From positions 1-48,063 of the forward strand of contig VXLL01000016.1 of assembly GCA_009841615.1 (NCBI GenBank): 48,063 bases of DNA, read 5' to 3'. The position numbers were made by a program, and so were the translations under genes. This DNA is from Gammaproteobacteria bacterium. GTDB taxonomy: Bacteria; Pseudomonadota; Gammaproteobacteria; Pseudomonadales; Azotimanducaceae. Below the pieces are notes generated by a model. That model searched no databases and had not been told where the DNA came from. It saw only the letters and a list, made by a program, of their open reading frames with translations. Shown here in pieces: positions 16,348-24,560 of this stretch (within the stretch, counting starts at the first letter, position 1; each line of letters begins with the position of its first letter).

Positions 16348-17604
16348 ATGTTAATGGCGTATTGTTATCGAGTCTACCCTACGAATGTCCAGCAGCGGAC
16401 TCTGCGCCGGCAGTTTGGTTCAGTGCGGTTTGTTTACAACTATTTCTTAGCACTCCAACAAAAACGGTTTGAGGACAAAAAGAAGCACTTATCGTTCTTC
16501 GACATGTGTCGCGAACTGGTGGAACTGAAACGCACTGATGACTATTCTTGGTTGTATCAGACGAACTCGCAGTCCTTGTACGAAGGACTCAAAAACTTAG
16601 ATGCCTCCTATCAAAACTTCTTTCAAAAACGGGCCGGACATCCCCGGTTTAAGTCGCGGCGCAACGGACACCAGTCGATGGCGTATACGCAGGGTTCGTT
16701 CTTGGATGGGAATCACCTTCACATTCCGAAACTGGGTCGCGTCAAAATTCGACTCAGTCGATCGTTTCGCGGGAAGATCAAAACGGTTACGTTAAAGAAG
16801 ACGCCAACCCACAAGTACTTCGTCTCGATTCTGGTCGATGATGGGAAACCAATGCCAAAACCGATCAAAGAAATTACTCATGTAAGCGGTGTGGATCTGG
16901 GACTCAAGGATTTTGCGACGGTGGCTAGTGAGACGGAGACCACCAAACACGAGAATCCCAGGTTCTATACTCAGCTCCTGCCCAAGCTTCGACGCGAGCA
17001 ACGATCGTTGTCGAGAAAGGTGAAGAGCTCCCATCGTTATCGTCAGCAACGCAAGAAAGTCGCGCGACTGCACGAGAAGGTCGCGCATGCGCGTCAGGAT
17101 TACCTCCATAAATTATCGACGAAGCTCGTCCGCGAAAACCAAGCGGTGATCGTCGAGAACTTGAATGTGCGCGGTTTAGTGAAGAATCGTCGATTGGCGA
17201 AACACATCTTAGATGTCGCATGGGGTGAGTTTGTTCGACAGTTGGTATACAAGTGCCAGCGGACGGGCAAGCACTTAGTAAAGGTGGATCGTTTTTACCC
17301 TTCCTCGAAGACTTGTTCTGAATGTAGCGTGAAGAACGAGGAGTTGACCTTGCACGACCGCGTCTGGATGTGTCCGAGTTGCGGGGTTGAACTCGACCGA
17401 GATCAGAACGCGGCGCAGAACCTTCGTGCTGAGGGTATCTACCAACTTACGGAGATGAGGTACATCTTCGATAATCGTCGAGAAGACGTTAGACTGGGTG
17501 CTCGGAGCTTTCTTGCATTGCTCCGGAGTACGCAGCAGTCTTCGATGAAGCGAGCGGGCTCGGCATCTATGCCAAGCTCCGAAATGGCTCAAATTTCAAA
17601 CTGA
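16348..17604 (+). CDS. tnpB: TnpB RNA-guided nuclease (OrfB transposase-associated protein)
   Basis: A 418-residue TnpB with all catalytic parts. The N-terminal helix-turn-helix region reads YRVYPTNVQQRTLRRQFG. The split RuvC domain carries D183 in GVDLGLKDFA, E270 in VIVENLNVRGL and an Asp in ELDRDQNAAQNL (D350/D352). A zinc ribbon has C323xxC326 and C342xxC345. Known TnpB proteins cut DNA guided by an RNA made from the element's 3' end. The core ends near residue 360, and the remaining 58 residues are low in family likeness; their codons lie over the hairpins of the presumed guide RNA. It has no frameshift and looks active. The start is ATG with no Shine-Dalgarno. Confidence 0.92.
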   Translation: MLMAYCYRVYPTNVQQRTLRRQFGSVRFVYNYFLALQQKRFEDKKKHLSFFDMCRELVELKRTDDYSWLYQTNSQSLYEGLKNLDASYQNFFQKRAGHPRFKSRRNGHQSMAYTQGSFLDGNHLHIPKLGRVKIRLSRSFRGKIKTVTLKKTPTHKYFVSILVDDGKPMPKPIKEITHVSGVDLGLKDFATVASETETTKHENPRFYTQLLPKLRREQRSLSRKVKSSHRYRQQRKKVARLHEKVAHARQDYLHKLSTKLVRENQAVIVENLNVRGLVKNRRLAKHILDVAWGEFVRQLVYKCQRTGKHLVKVDRFYPSSKTCSECSVKNEELTLHDRVWMCPSCGVELDRDQNAAQNLRAEGIYQLTEMRYIFDNRREDVRLGARSFLALLRSTQQSSMKRAGSASMPSSEMAQISN

Positions 17605-17613
17605 GCCACTACC
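17440..17613 (+). ncRNA. Putative omega-RNA (TnpB guide RNA scaffold)
   Basis: Position and structure only. Three hairpins follow in a row: CGGAGC 17503-17508 with GCTCCG 17520-17525; a 10-bp stem with one mismatch at 17556-17579 (inner arms GGCAT/ATGCC); and the end hairpin 17585-17608. In characterised IS605/IS607 elements the omega-RNA overlaps the tnpB 3' end and stops at the element end, and the flanking DNA becomes the guide. The guide here would be the sequence from about 17614. The 5' boundary is a guess. Confidence 0.4.
17591..17613 (-). repeat. Right inverted end of the tnpB element
   Basis: AAATTTCAAACTGAGCCAC plus TACC, the reverse complement of the left end with one mismatch and one indel. 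Its outer part is also the 3' arm and loop of a local hairpin that ends the putative guide RNA scaffold. Confidence 0.7.
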
Positions 17614-17633
17614 GCAATCAACTCAGACCAATT

Positions 17634-17999
17634 TTGATATGTCGAGACGTACAAGCTATGATTCAGTTCTATGTTGAACCTTTGAACTTTCAAATTGTGG
17701 ACAGAATGGATGATATTGGCTTGAGCGGTTGGACAGCTATAGCTCGAGATAACTTTGAAATAATGCTTGCGAGCCCATCCTATATCCCTGCACCAAACGA
17801 CGAGGAATCTGTACTAAACCAAGTAATTCTGTATGTGGATGTAACTGCGTTGCTTGAGTTACGCGAGGAGATTCGCACTAAAGATTACCCTGTTGGTAAA
17901 ATCGAGAATCGCTTTTACGGAAATCGAGAATTTGAACTCCTGGACCCAGAGGGTCATAGGATCATTTTTGCAGAAAAAATCGAAGGTCCCGAAAAATGA
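17634..17999 (+). CDS. VOC-superfamily (glyoxalase/bleomycin-resistance fold) protein, 5' end disturbed by the tnpB element
   Basis: A single VOC domain, 121 residues from TTG at 17634. It ends with REFELLDPEGHRIIFAEK, the usual final strand with the metal-ligand Glu position. Reading upstream in frame gives RNQLRPILICRDVQAM. The missing first strand therefore lies across the right end of the tnpB element, and AATCAACTCAGACCA fits an original N-terminus of MNQLRP. The TTG start begins mid-strand and has no ribosome binding site. I infer an insertion at the start of this gene. It may be a pseudogene or be read from within the element. The substrate of this VOC protein is unknown. Confidence 0.65.
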   Translation: MICRDVQAMIQFYVEPLNFQIVDRMDDIGLSGWTAIARDNFEIMLASPSYIPAPNDEESVLNQVILYVDVTALLELREEIRTKDYPVGKIENRFYGNREFELLDPEGHRIIFAEKIEGPEK

Positions 18000-18024
18000 A
18001 TAAACGAATGCAATCTTGCCTCTC

Positions 18025-18420
18025 TCAGTTTGAATGCAGAGACTCAAAACAGAGTGTTCGTCCGTCCGGGTCAGTCAAGAATACCTGCTTCATGCCATAA
18101 AATTCTATCTTGGGTGGCGATACTTCAATCCCACGTTCTTGCATTCGGTGATAGATGGCATCTACATCGTCAGTGATGAAGTACAACTGAATCCCTTTGT
18201 CTTCACCGATTGTTTGTTGAGTTTCTGAGTCGGTAATTTGCTGTAACATTAACGCCGCATTGTGAAATTCGACACGACACCACTGAATGTTCTTGTTGGG
18301 TTTCCACGTTTCCGAAATTTTGAATCCAATTTCTTCATAGAACCCTATTGATTTATCAATGTTTTTTACCCAAAGTAATGGTACAACTGTCATGGTCGAT
18401 ACATCAGCGATATGTGGCAT
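18025..18420 (-). CDS. VOC-superfamily protein (glyoxalase/bleomycin-resistance fold)
   Basis: A complete single VOC domain. It starts VVPLLWVKNIDKSIGFYEEIGF (region around residues 10-31) and ends KQVFLTDPDGRTLCFES, with the typical beta-alpha-beta-beta-beta layout in two halves. The ATG at 18420 follows GAGG at a good distance; another ATG two codons earlier (18426) is less well placed. VOC proteins range from isomerases to dioxygenases and antibiotic-binding proteins, so no reaction can be given. It is convergent with the interrupted VOC gene next door; the two are only distantly alike. Confidence 0.82.
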   Translation of the reverse strand: MPHIADVSTMTVVPLLWVKNIDKSIGFYEEIGFKISETWKPNKNIQWCRVEFHNAALMLQQITDSETQQTIGEDKGIQLYFITDDVDAIYHRMQERGIEVSPPKIEFYGMKQVFLTDPDGRTLCFESLHSN

Positions 18421-18512
18421 AGTCATCCTCGTAATTTACAGTTTCAATTGATTCACGACTTCATGAAGTTTGTATCTAGTTAAACCAACTCAACAAAAAA
18501 ATTCTAACCTCC

Positions 18513-19502
18513 GTGACTGACGACATCAACAGAGCGCAAAAAATGTTTGCGCATTACTCGAACGCGATGCAAACCACCGCGAACTTACTAGACGCAAACT
18601 TTCAACGTGCGGTGGACGTTCTTGTACAGCTCGACGCACTACTAGTGTTAACTGGTTTGGGTAAGAGTGGTTTAATTGGGCAAAAAGCAGCAGCAACCTT
18701 TTCTAGTACGGGCACTCGAGCAGTCTTTGTGCACCCAGTAGAAGCACTACATGGGGACTCTGGCGTTATTGAACCGAACGCAGCATTACTGGCGATCTCC
18801 AAGGGCGGCGGCAACGTTGAGACGATTGAGTTTGCAAGGCAGTTTAAATCGGTAGCACACGGCCCAGTGATCACGCTTACTGAACCCAATTCCAACCTCG
18901 AGTCCTTTGGTGATATTGCACTTCACATTCCTAAATTACCCGAGATTGACGAATGGGACTTAGCGCCAACTACTAGCACCCTAACCACGATGAGCGTGTG
19001 CGATGTACTAGCGATTTGTGTTCAACAGCGACGAGGACTAACCGCCGAACACTTTGCGCAATTTCACCCACATGGAACGTTAGGAAAACGGCTACTCCTT
19101 CATGTTCAAGACTTTATGGTGTCTGGCGAAGCCTTGCCGCTACGGCCGATTCACGCAAGTTTTTCAGAGATTCTTTACGAAATTTCCTCTAAAGGTCTTG
19201 GGGCGGTAATCCTTGTGAATGCCGATAGCCATTTTTTTGGAATGATTACGGATGGAGACATTCGACGGTTACTGGAACGAAACGAAGACGTAACTAAACT
19301 TAGTGCACAAGAGTGTTTTCAACTTAGTCGACGTGGCACCGATTTACCTCAAGTAACACATGGTACGACCACACCGGAAACAAAAGCGATCGATTGTCTT
19401 CAACAAATGCAAGTTGATCGGATCACATCGTTAGTGGTACTGAAGGAGGACAAACCGATAGGGATCATCCGTTTGCAAGACCTAATCGCAGCGGGACTAT
19501 AG
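18513..19502 (+). CDS. kdsD: D-arabinose 5-phosphate isomerase (KdsD/KpsF type)
   Basis: A 329-residue enzyme with an SIS sugar-isomerase domain (about 35-175: LVLTGLGKSGLIGQK, SSTGTRAVFVHPVEALHGDSG, ISKGGGNVETIEF) followed by two CBS domains (about 205-325). It has the family signature HPHGTLGKRLL. It converts ribulose 5-phosphate to arabinose 5-phosphate, the first step toward the Kdo sugar of lipopolysaccharide. The start is GTG at 18513. In many relatives the gene sits with kdsC and the lpt genes, but here it is alone, so it might be a second copy tied to surface polysaccharide, as KpsF and GutQ are. Confidence 0.9.
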   Translation: MTDDINRAQKMFAHYSNAMQTTANLLDANFQRAVDVLVQLDALLVLTGLGKSGLIGQKAAATFSSTGTRAVFVHPVEALHGDSGVIEPNAALLAISKGGGNVETIEFARQFKSVAHGPVITLTEPNSNLESFGDIALHIPKLPEIDEWDLAPTTSTLTTMSVCDVLAICVQQRRGLTAEHFAQFHPHGTLGKRLLLHVQDFMVSGEALPLRPIHASFSEILYEISSKGLGAVILVNADSHFFGMITDGDIRRLLERNEDVTKLSAQECFQLSRRGTDLPQVTHGTTTPETKAIDCLQQMQVDRITSLVVLKEDKPIGIIRLQDLIAAGL

Positions 19503-19526
19503 TTACCCGACGGCAACAACTTACGG

Positions 19527-19826
19527 TTAGTTCAGTTGTCGAGGGCGGTATTCAAACCCGTCAAATTCGTCAAAGTAGTACACAACGTCTGGATGCTCAA
19601 TCCTACTCTTGTTTCGGCTAAGCGTAAGGTGGCGCTGCGCAACATAGGTCGCGCTATTACTGCCATGGACTAATACTCCGTACCAAGGTTTGTTTTTCGG
19701 TGGTTTCGACTTTGCCATCTCGTCGTACCATTCTTCAGTTAACGAAAATTCTTCGTCGCAATGGTAGACTACACCACGATAACCAAACCGAACATGCTCT
19801 ACAATTTGACCCAAATGGAATATCAT
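19527..19826 (-). CDS. hspQ: Heat shock protein HspQ
   Basis: A 99-residue protein matching HspQ (YccV) along its whole length. Characteristic stretches are LGQIVEHVRFGYRGVVY near the start, EEWYDEMAKSKPPKNKPWYGVLV in the middle and a C-terminal YYFDEFDGFEYRPRQ. HspQ binds DNA weakly and acts as an accessory factor of the Lon protease in enterobacteria. The ATG at 19826 lies only 33 bp from the start of the divergent gene, so promoters must overlap the coding ends. Confidence 0.9.
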   Translation of the reverse strand: MIFHLGQIVEHVRFGYRGVVYHCDEEFSLTEEWYDEMAKSKPPKNKPWYGVLVHGSNSATYVAQRHLTLSRNKSRIEHPDVVYYFDEFDGFEYRPRQLN

Positions 19827-19859
19827 TTATATTTGTGGACTTCGATGTTGTGTATTGAA

Positions 19860-20477
19860 ATGAAAAAATTGCTGCTTCGGAAGGTACTCTGCATCAGTGC
19901 CTTGTTAGGATTGTCTTTCACTACCACGTTATACGCTAATGTGGACAAGAGTATTACAGGAACATGGATCGTTAATGAAGAAGCCACCGAGACTCTTCAG
20001 AATAGAGTACGAAGATCAAGCACTACTGGCGACGCTCTTGGAACCGCAGCGACAGTAGTTTTAGGGATACCCAGACCGGCAAACAGTGGTCCTTCCGGAC
20101 CAAATTCTACATTAAAGTTCCCTGTAGTCTTAGAGTGTGAAGAAATTTCGTTTGAAGTAGACGAAGAGTCAGTCAATGCATCGTGTGCAAGCGGAGTAAC
20201 TCGAGAGTTCTTAATCGGTAAGATACATGGTCGAGTGACCCGTTTTCGACGCGACATCCTCACAGAGTCGTACAGTTCGACGAGCCGCTCTGTGAAGCAT
20301 GATATTAGGGTCGATAAAGACGGCAATCTTGTCGCTAAAGTGAAAATAAAACCAAAGAACGGCGTGTCACAAACCTACGTCCGAGTTTATAGTCGTCCTC
20401 CAGAGCCAGAATCCCAAACGGAAGAAGAACAAGTCGAAGCAGAAGTGGAAACAAAGGAAGACCAAGAAGATACTTAA
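19860..20477 (+). CDS. Hypothetical exported protein, GxW...RVY type
   Basis: The open frame begins at 19761, inside the divergent hspQ gene, but the ATG at 19860 starts a clean signal peptide (MKKLLLRKVLCISALLGLSF..., cleavage about after LYA). The mature protein, about 180 residues, begins SITGTWIVNEEA. It has a central beta-rich part with FRRDILTESYSS, then DGNLVAKVKI ... YVRVYSR. The end is a very acidic Glu-rich tail (about 25 residues). The beginning and end resemble the lipoprotein at 14448-14990. It probably resides in the periplasm; no function is known to me. Confidence 0.65.
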   Translation: MKKLLLRKVLCISALLGLSFTTTLYANVDKSITGTWIVNEEATETLQNRVRRSSTTGDALGTAATVVLGIPRPANSGPSGPNSTLKFPVVLECEEISFEVDEESVNASCASGVTREFLIGKIHGRVTRFRRDILTESYSSTSRSVKHDIRVDKDGNLVAKVKIKPKNGVSQTYVRVYSRPPEPESQTEEEQVEAEVETKEDQEDT

Positions 20478-20500
20478 CGCTCAGCAGGTCTCAACTTTTT

Positions 20501-21319
20501 CTAGTCTCGAAAACGACATTTTCCAGTACGGATACGAAGCTTAAAGCTAGCCAGACCGTCGCGTCCACTCACCTTCACGCGTTTCAGTTTCAATCGCTCG
20601 GCATCCAAGTCTAAACTGATACCCTGCTCGGTGGTCACTGCAAATTGAAAACCGGCTCTGTCTACCAACGCTACGTGACGATCTTCAAACAATCCAAATG
20701 GATAGGCAAAAGAGGGCACGAGGGTACCAAATGTCGCCTCTAATACGGTACGACATCGCTCTATCTCGATAAGACACTGTTGATTGTCTAAATGCAGCAG
20801 ATTCGCGTGTGTCACCGTATGGCCACCGAGTTCCCAACGCCGCGAACTCTTCATTTGGGCAACATCTTCGTCTAGCAATTTCGGTTCCGCCATTAGTTCT
20901 CTATCATCATGATGTTCTTTCTTAATTGAAGACCAATCTCGGTCATGTCGGTCGGTGACTAAGTACAAAGTAGCCTTCGCGTCATACTTCTTCATGATTG
21001 GGTCGGCGGTCAAAAAGTTGTCGCGATATCCATCGTCAAAAGTTAAGGCAACTTGTTTCCGCCTTGTGTCTTTCTCTAGTTCAGAGACAAAGACAAATTC
21101 CCATCCGTTTTCTTTCAACCAATTTAGTTGGCGGTCAAATTCGATAGGATCAACGCGAAGCTTGTTGTATCTAGCTTTTCGTTTGTGATGACTGATCATG
21201 TGGTACATCAACACGCGCGGATTGTTATAAGAAATAGTTGGTCGCCACCAAGCAAATTGAAAATTGATGTAGAGTAGCAAAACGATGCCGAAGGCAGAGC
21301 AGAACACCAGCGTCAGCAT
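20501..21319 (-). CDS. Polysaccharide deacetylase (NodB-homology domain), membrane anchored
   Basis: A 272-residue protein with one N-terminal membrane helix (about 1-22) and a carbohydrate esterase 4 domain. The domain shows TFDDGYRDN (about 93-101; catalytic Asp and metal Asp), HTVTHANLLHL (about 171-181; the metal His pair) and FAYPFGLFEDRH (about 208-219). Such enzymes remove acetyl groups from N-acetyl sugars in polymers. The N-terminal YHMISHH segment is typical of exopolysaccharide-type deacetylases. Its start overlaps the glycosyltransferase stop by seven bases, so the two are one operon and likely work on the same surface glycan. Confidence 0.86.
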   Translation of the reverse strand: MLTLVFCSAFGIVLLLYINFQFAWWRPTISYNNPRVLMYHMISHHKRKARYNKLRVDPIEFDRQLNWLKENGWEFVFVSELEKDTRRKQVALTFDDGYRDNFLTADPIMKKYDAKATLYLVTDRHDRDWSSIKKEHHDDRELMAEPKLLDEDVAQMKSSRRWELGGHTVTHANLLHLDNQQCLIEIERCRTVLEATFGTLVPSFAYPFGLFEDRHVALVDRAGFQFAVTTEQGISLDLDAERLKLKRVKVSGRDGLASFKLRIRTGKCRFRD

Positions 21320-22443
21320 ATAAGTTCCGCGTACATCGCAATCGTCTTTTCCCGCATTGATTGCAGCGTCAACTCATGAGGTTCTATGGGATGTTTTCCA
21401 GAGAGAAGATCTCTGATTCGATCTGCTGCTACTTGAGTGTTGCCTACAGGCACCGCGCCGGCTGGAAACAGTGCTCGTAGGAGTTCACCTACACCTCCAT
21501 GATCGTATCCGACGACCGACACGCCTAGTGATAATGCTTCGAGAACGCTACGACCAAATGCCTCGGGTGTGGCCGAGAGCGACACAACGATATCGCTCAA
21601 AGATACTAACTCTCGAACATCAGATCGATGACCAAGAAAGTGCACGGATGACCTTAATGTTTCAGATTTTTGAACTCTTTCCTTAAGTTCTTTGTGTAAC
21701 TTAGGGTGTTCTTTGGACGCGCCTCCGATGATGAGTCCAATTGCGGGAACACTCTTCTCATGCAACAATTCAATGATCTCTAAGAAGTCGTGATGCCCCT
21801 TCAATCGAGATATTCTCCCCACTAGTGACACGACAGGAGAGCCATGGGTTTGATGCTCCTGACACCACCTACTCCAATCTTGAATCCAAGCGGAGCTGGG
21901 TTCAACCGTTGGGTTATATTTCGCCGAGTCGACTCCTCGCTGGATCACTCGAATATGCTCGGGGGCGACACTTTTGTAATTGTCAAGTAGGTAGCGCTTT
22001 GCGGTATTCGATACCACTTCAATTCGTTCACCTTTAGTGATGATCGAGCTATACCTTGAAACTGAGTGTAGTCCGTGCACAGAAGTTATAAAACGGGGTC
22101 GGATTTCCTCTGGTAGCAACTTTATCGCAAGATAACACAACCAACCAGGCAAACGCGACCGACTATGAACGATGTCTGGTCGTGTGGTGTTTAGATATTT
22201 CCTCAACTCCCACAGCCCGTGAAGAGCTCGCAAAGACTTGGATCCCACCGATTTCTTAACGTGAATAACACCGATCGCGGTCAGTTCTTCGACGAGGGGC
22301 CCCCCTTCTGATATCACAATAGCCTCATGTCCCAATTGTTTGAGATAAGCCGCAATCTCTATCGTGCCTCGTTCCACTCCACCACCGTGTAACTGTGGTA
22401 ATACTTGTACAACTTTCACAAAAGGTTTACGCTTGGAGCGCAA
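21313..22443 (-). CDS. Glycosyltransferase family 4
   Basis: A 376-residue GT-B glycosyltransferase. The acceptor side opens with VVQVLPQLHGGGVERGTIEIA, where the Gly-rich loop is typical of GT4. The donor-binding half carries VSLVGRISRLKGHHDFLE (about 190-207) and the motif SLSATPEAFGRSVLEALSLG with its E-x7-E pair (about 286-305). It is soluble and probably membrane-associated, adding a sugar from a nucleotide donor to a lipid-linked glycan. The frame opens at a TTG (22443); a GTG at 22419, just before KVVQVLP, may be the real start. The deacetylase follows in the same operon. Confidence 0.86.
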   Translation of the reverse strand: MRSKRKPFVKVVQVLPQLHGGGVERGTIEIAAYLKQLGHEAIVISEGGPLVEELTAIGVIHVKKSVGSKSLRALHGLWELRKYLNTTRPDIVHSRSRLPGWLCYLAIKLLPEEIRPRFITSVHGLHSVSRYSSIITKGERIEVVSNTAKRYLLDNYKSVAPEHIRVIQRGVDSAKYNPTVEPSSAWIQDWSRWCQEHQTHGSPVVSLVGRISRLKGHHDFLEIIELLHEKSVPAIGLIIGGASKEHPKLHKELKERVQKSETLRSSVHFLGHRSDVRELVSLSDIVVSLSATPEAFGRSVLEALSLGVSVVGYDHGGVGELLRALFPAGAVPVGNTQVAADRIRDLLSGKHPIEPHELTLQSMREKTIAMYAELIC

Positions 22444-22449
22444 TCGCTC

Positions 22450-23073
22450 TTATTGACCGTATCTGGATGCAGTATGCAAAAATTCGAGCTCTTCTGGTGT
22501 CGAACGACGCTCAAGTATTTCGTTTCGATGAGGAAATCGACCAAAACGACGGACAATCTCATAGTGTTCTTCAAAGTATCGCAAGCTCTCATCAACGTAC
22601 TTGTGCCATTGTTCGTCGCAAACACTACGCAGATTTTGGACTATGTGGATTCCAAACTCTTGATCTTTGAGCTTCTCGCTATGTTGAAACGGGTGGTAAA
22701 AGAACAGTCTACCTGGTACTGTCATCTCTTGGTCCAACCCGTGGCTAATTCCAGAGTAAGCGATGGCTATAGCCTGCTCATCATGTACGAATGCTTGAGG
22801 CTTTTTCCGAAAGATTTGGCGCGTGAACTGGTCTAGTACTAAAACTAAAGCAAGTACACCAGAACTTGTTTCAGTCCAATCCTGACGTTGTCCAGTCACG
22901 ATCTGTTGAAGCAATGCTCCAAATTCTGTCTTGATTTCTTCATCTCTCTCGGTAGAGATACTATACCAAATTTTGCTTCGAGCATGAAGTTGTTCAAGGT
23001 CCTGTTCTGCACCGTCGAACCAGTAATCCAGCACCTGCTCCGGTGTGTAGTCATGTTGTGAAGCTGAGTTCAT
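22450..23073 (-). CDS. DUF924 family protein
   Basis: A 207-residue soluble helical protein of the DUF924 family. Typical elements are YTPEQVLDYWFDG at the start, the strongly conserved LALVLVLDQFTRQIFRKKPQAF (around residues 73-94), and RLFFYHPFQHSE followed by FGRFPHRNEIL. The fold is TPR-like; no activity has been assigned to the family. It lies six bases upstream of the glycosyltransferase frame, so it may be its operon leader, but DUF924 genes occur in many contexts. Confidence 0.85.
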   Translation of the reverse strand: MNSASQHDYTPEQVLDYWFDGAEQDLEQLHARSKIWYSISTERDEEIKTEFGALLQQIVTGQRQDWTETSSGVLALVLVLDQFTRQIFRKKPQAFVHDEQAIAIAYSGISHGLDQEMTVPGRLFFYHPFQHSEKLKDQEFGIHIVQNLRSVCDEQWHKYVDESLRYFEEHYEIVRRFGRFPHRNEILERRSTPEELEFLHTASRYGQ

Positions 23074-23138
23074 ATTCTTGTTAATACGTACGCGAAATCA
23101 AAGAACAATTTTAGAATCGAGAAGTCTAACGCGGTTTC

Positions 23139-24560
23139 ATGAATCATCATAATATCAATTCCTTGCAAGGAATCCAATTGACTTCCCCTCTAACCCTTTC
23201 ACAACGACTTGCCAAAGTTGGTACTTCGTTTGCTCGCACGTTTGAGTCTCTAGCTTACCGAGACTTTCGATTACTTTGGTTTGCTAGCCTTGCATCTTCG
23301 CTTGCAATCCAAATTCAAATCTATGCTCGTGGATGGTTAATTTTCGACCTGACCGATTCAGCGGTTGCTCTCACCTGGGTGATGCTCTCATTTTGGATTC
23401 CCTCGTCGGTATTTTCGTTTTTAGGAGGCGCACTCGGAGACCGAATCCGCAAGAAAACCATCATGGTTGGCGCACAAGTAGCGAGCATGTTGTCAGCGCT
23501 GACATTTGGCACTCTAATTCTGATCGGAGATGAAAATGTGCCCTTTTGGTATTTCATCGTTTTTGGCTTCTTCAACGGTACGATCTTGGCATTGAGCATG
23601 CCGACACGAACCGCGGTGATGCCTGACCTTGTCGCTCCAAGACACTTGACGAATGCGTTATCGCTCTCTGCGTCCACTTTTAACCTCTCTCGAGTAGTTG
23701 GCATTGCTCTAGGCGGACTCCTGTTGTCAATGATTTTCTTACCGCTGTTTTCCCCTACCACTAGTGTTGGTTTGTTGTTCTTGTGTATCGCGATTTTGTA
23801 TGGTTGTTCGATTATTGGTACACTGCTTATTCACTACCAAGGAAACCCCACACGAATACACAAAAAGTCTTTAGCTCGTGATTTCTGGGAAGGTGTCGTC
23901 TATTTACGAAACTCTCGCGTCGTTGTAGGATTGCTCCTCATGGGACTAATCCCAACGATGTTCGGTTTTAGCGCGCAGTTCCTGTTGCCAGCTTTTAATG
24001 GACGACTATTTGAAGGTAAGAGCGAAACGTTGAGTGGTTTGCTCGTGGCTTTAGGTGTCGGTGCAGTGTTAGGATCTCTGACGATTGCACGATTCGGGGA
24101 AGTCGATCAAAAAGGTAGGTTGATGTACTTCTTGGCATTTTTGTGGGCGTTCTTCTGGGCAATCTTAGCACTAAGCACAACATATTGGGTAGCTCTTATT
24201 GTGCTCGCGTTGGTAGGGGCGAGTAGTGCTGGGTTATCCTCTCTCAATATGAGCGTTCTACAACTCATCGTTTCTGCGAAAATGAGAAGCAGAATCATGG
24301 CGATCACGTGGGCATGCTTTGGTTTGATGCCCATTGGTATGATCCCCTTAGGATTTTTGGCCGAAAAAATTGGACTCCAAACAGCGTTTCTATCTTGTGC
24401 GGGATTGATGTTTGCAGGAATAGTCTGTACCCACTTTGTCGCGCCTGAAGTTGCAAAAATTAAACGCGGACACAAGGATCATGCGACCACCGTTCAGCCT
24501 TCGCAGCCTCACGAAAGCGAAGACTGGACCGAACCCAGAGCAACTCCGGCTACCAAGTAA
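23139..24560 (+). CDS. Major facilitator superfamily exporter
   Basis: A 473-residue integral membrane transporter with about twelve helices between residues 38 and 445. It starts YRDFRLLWFASLASSLAIQIQ, and the loop GGALGDRIRKKTIM after the second helix is the MFS signature A. The shape matches the MFS_3 group, to which the enterobactin exporter EntS belongs. Direction (efflux) and substrate are inferred from the group. The C-terminal tail is hydrophilic. Its TAA is directly followed by the ATG of the nucleotide-sugar dehydrogenase, so both are translated from one message. Confidence 0.83.
   Translation: MNHHNINSLQGIQLTSPLTLSQRLAKVGTSFARTFESLAYRDFRLLWFASLASSLAIQIQIYARGWLIFDLTDSAVALTWVMLSFWIPSSVFSFLGGALGDRIRKKTIMVGAQVASMLSALTFGTLILIGDENVPFWYFIVFGFFNGTILALSMPTRTAVMPDLVAPRHLTNALSLSASTFNLSRVVGIALGGLLLSMIFLPLFSPTTSVGLLFLCIAILYGCSIIGTLLIHYQGNPTRIHKKSLARDFWEGVVYLRNSRVVVGLLLMGLIPTMFGFSAQFLLPAFNGRLFEGKSETLSGLLVALGVGAVLGSLTIARFGEVDQKGRLMYFLAFLWAFFWAILALSTTYWVALIVLALVGASSAGLSSLNMSVLQLIVSAKMRSRIMAITWACFGLMPIGMIPLGFLAEKIGLQTAFLSCAGLMFAGIVCTHFVAPEVAKIKRGHKDHATTVQPSQPHESEDWTEPRATPATK

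Larger units (their letters stand above)
16308..17613 (+). mobile_element. tnpB-only IS200/IS605-related element (IS1341/PATE-like)
   Basis: A 1.3-kb unit bounded by near-identical inverted sequences: GGTTGTGGCTCAGTTTGAA at 16308-16326 and its reverse complement, with one change, ending at 17613. It carries a single gene, tnpB. There is no Y1 transposase (tnpA) inside or nearby, so movement would need a tnpA elsewhere. The right end forms a 7-bp hairpin (TGGCTCA 17585-17591 / TGAGCCA 17602-17608), as expected for IS605-type ends. No target duplication is visible, also typical of this group. The exact ends are inferred from where the inverted similarity fades. Confidence 0.7.

Noticed and set aside
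16308..17613. DDE-type insertion sequence with terminal inverted repeats
   Set aside because: The single gene is a TnpB with RuvC and zinc-ribbon motifs, not a DDE transposase, and no target duplication is seen.
19761..19859. N-terminal extension of the exported protein into hspQ
   Set aside because: The extension is antisense to hspQ, and the ATG at 19860 opens a standard signal peptide.
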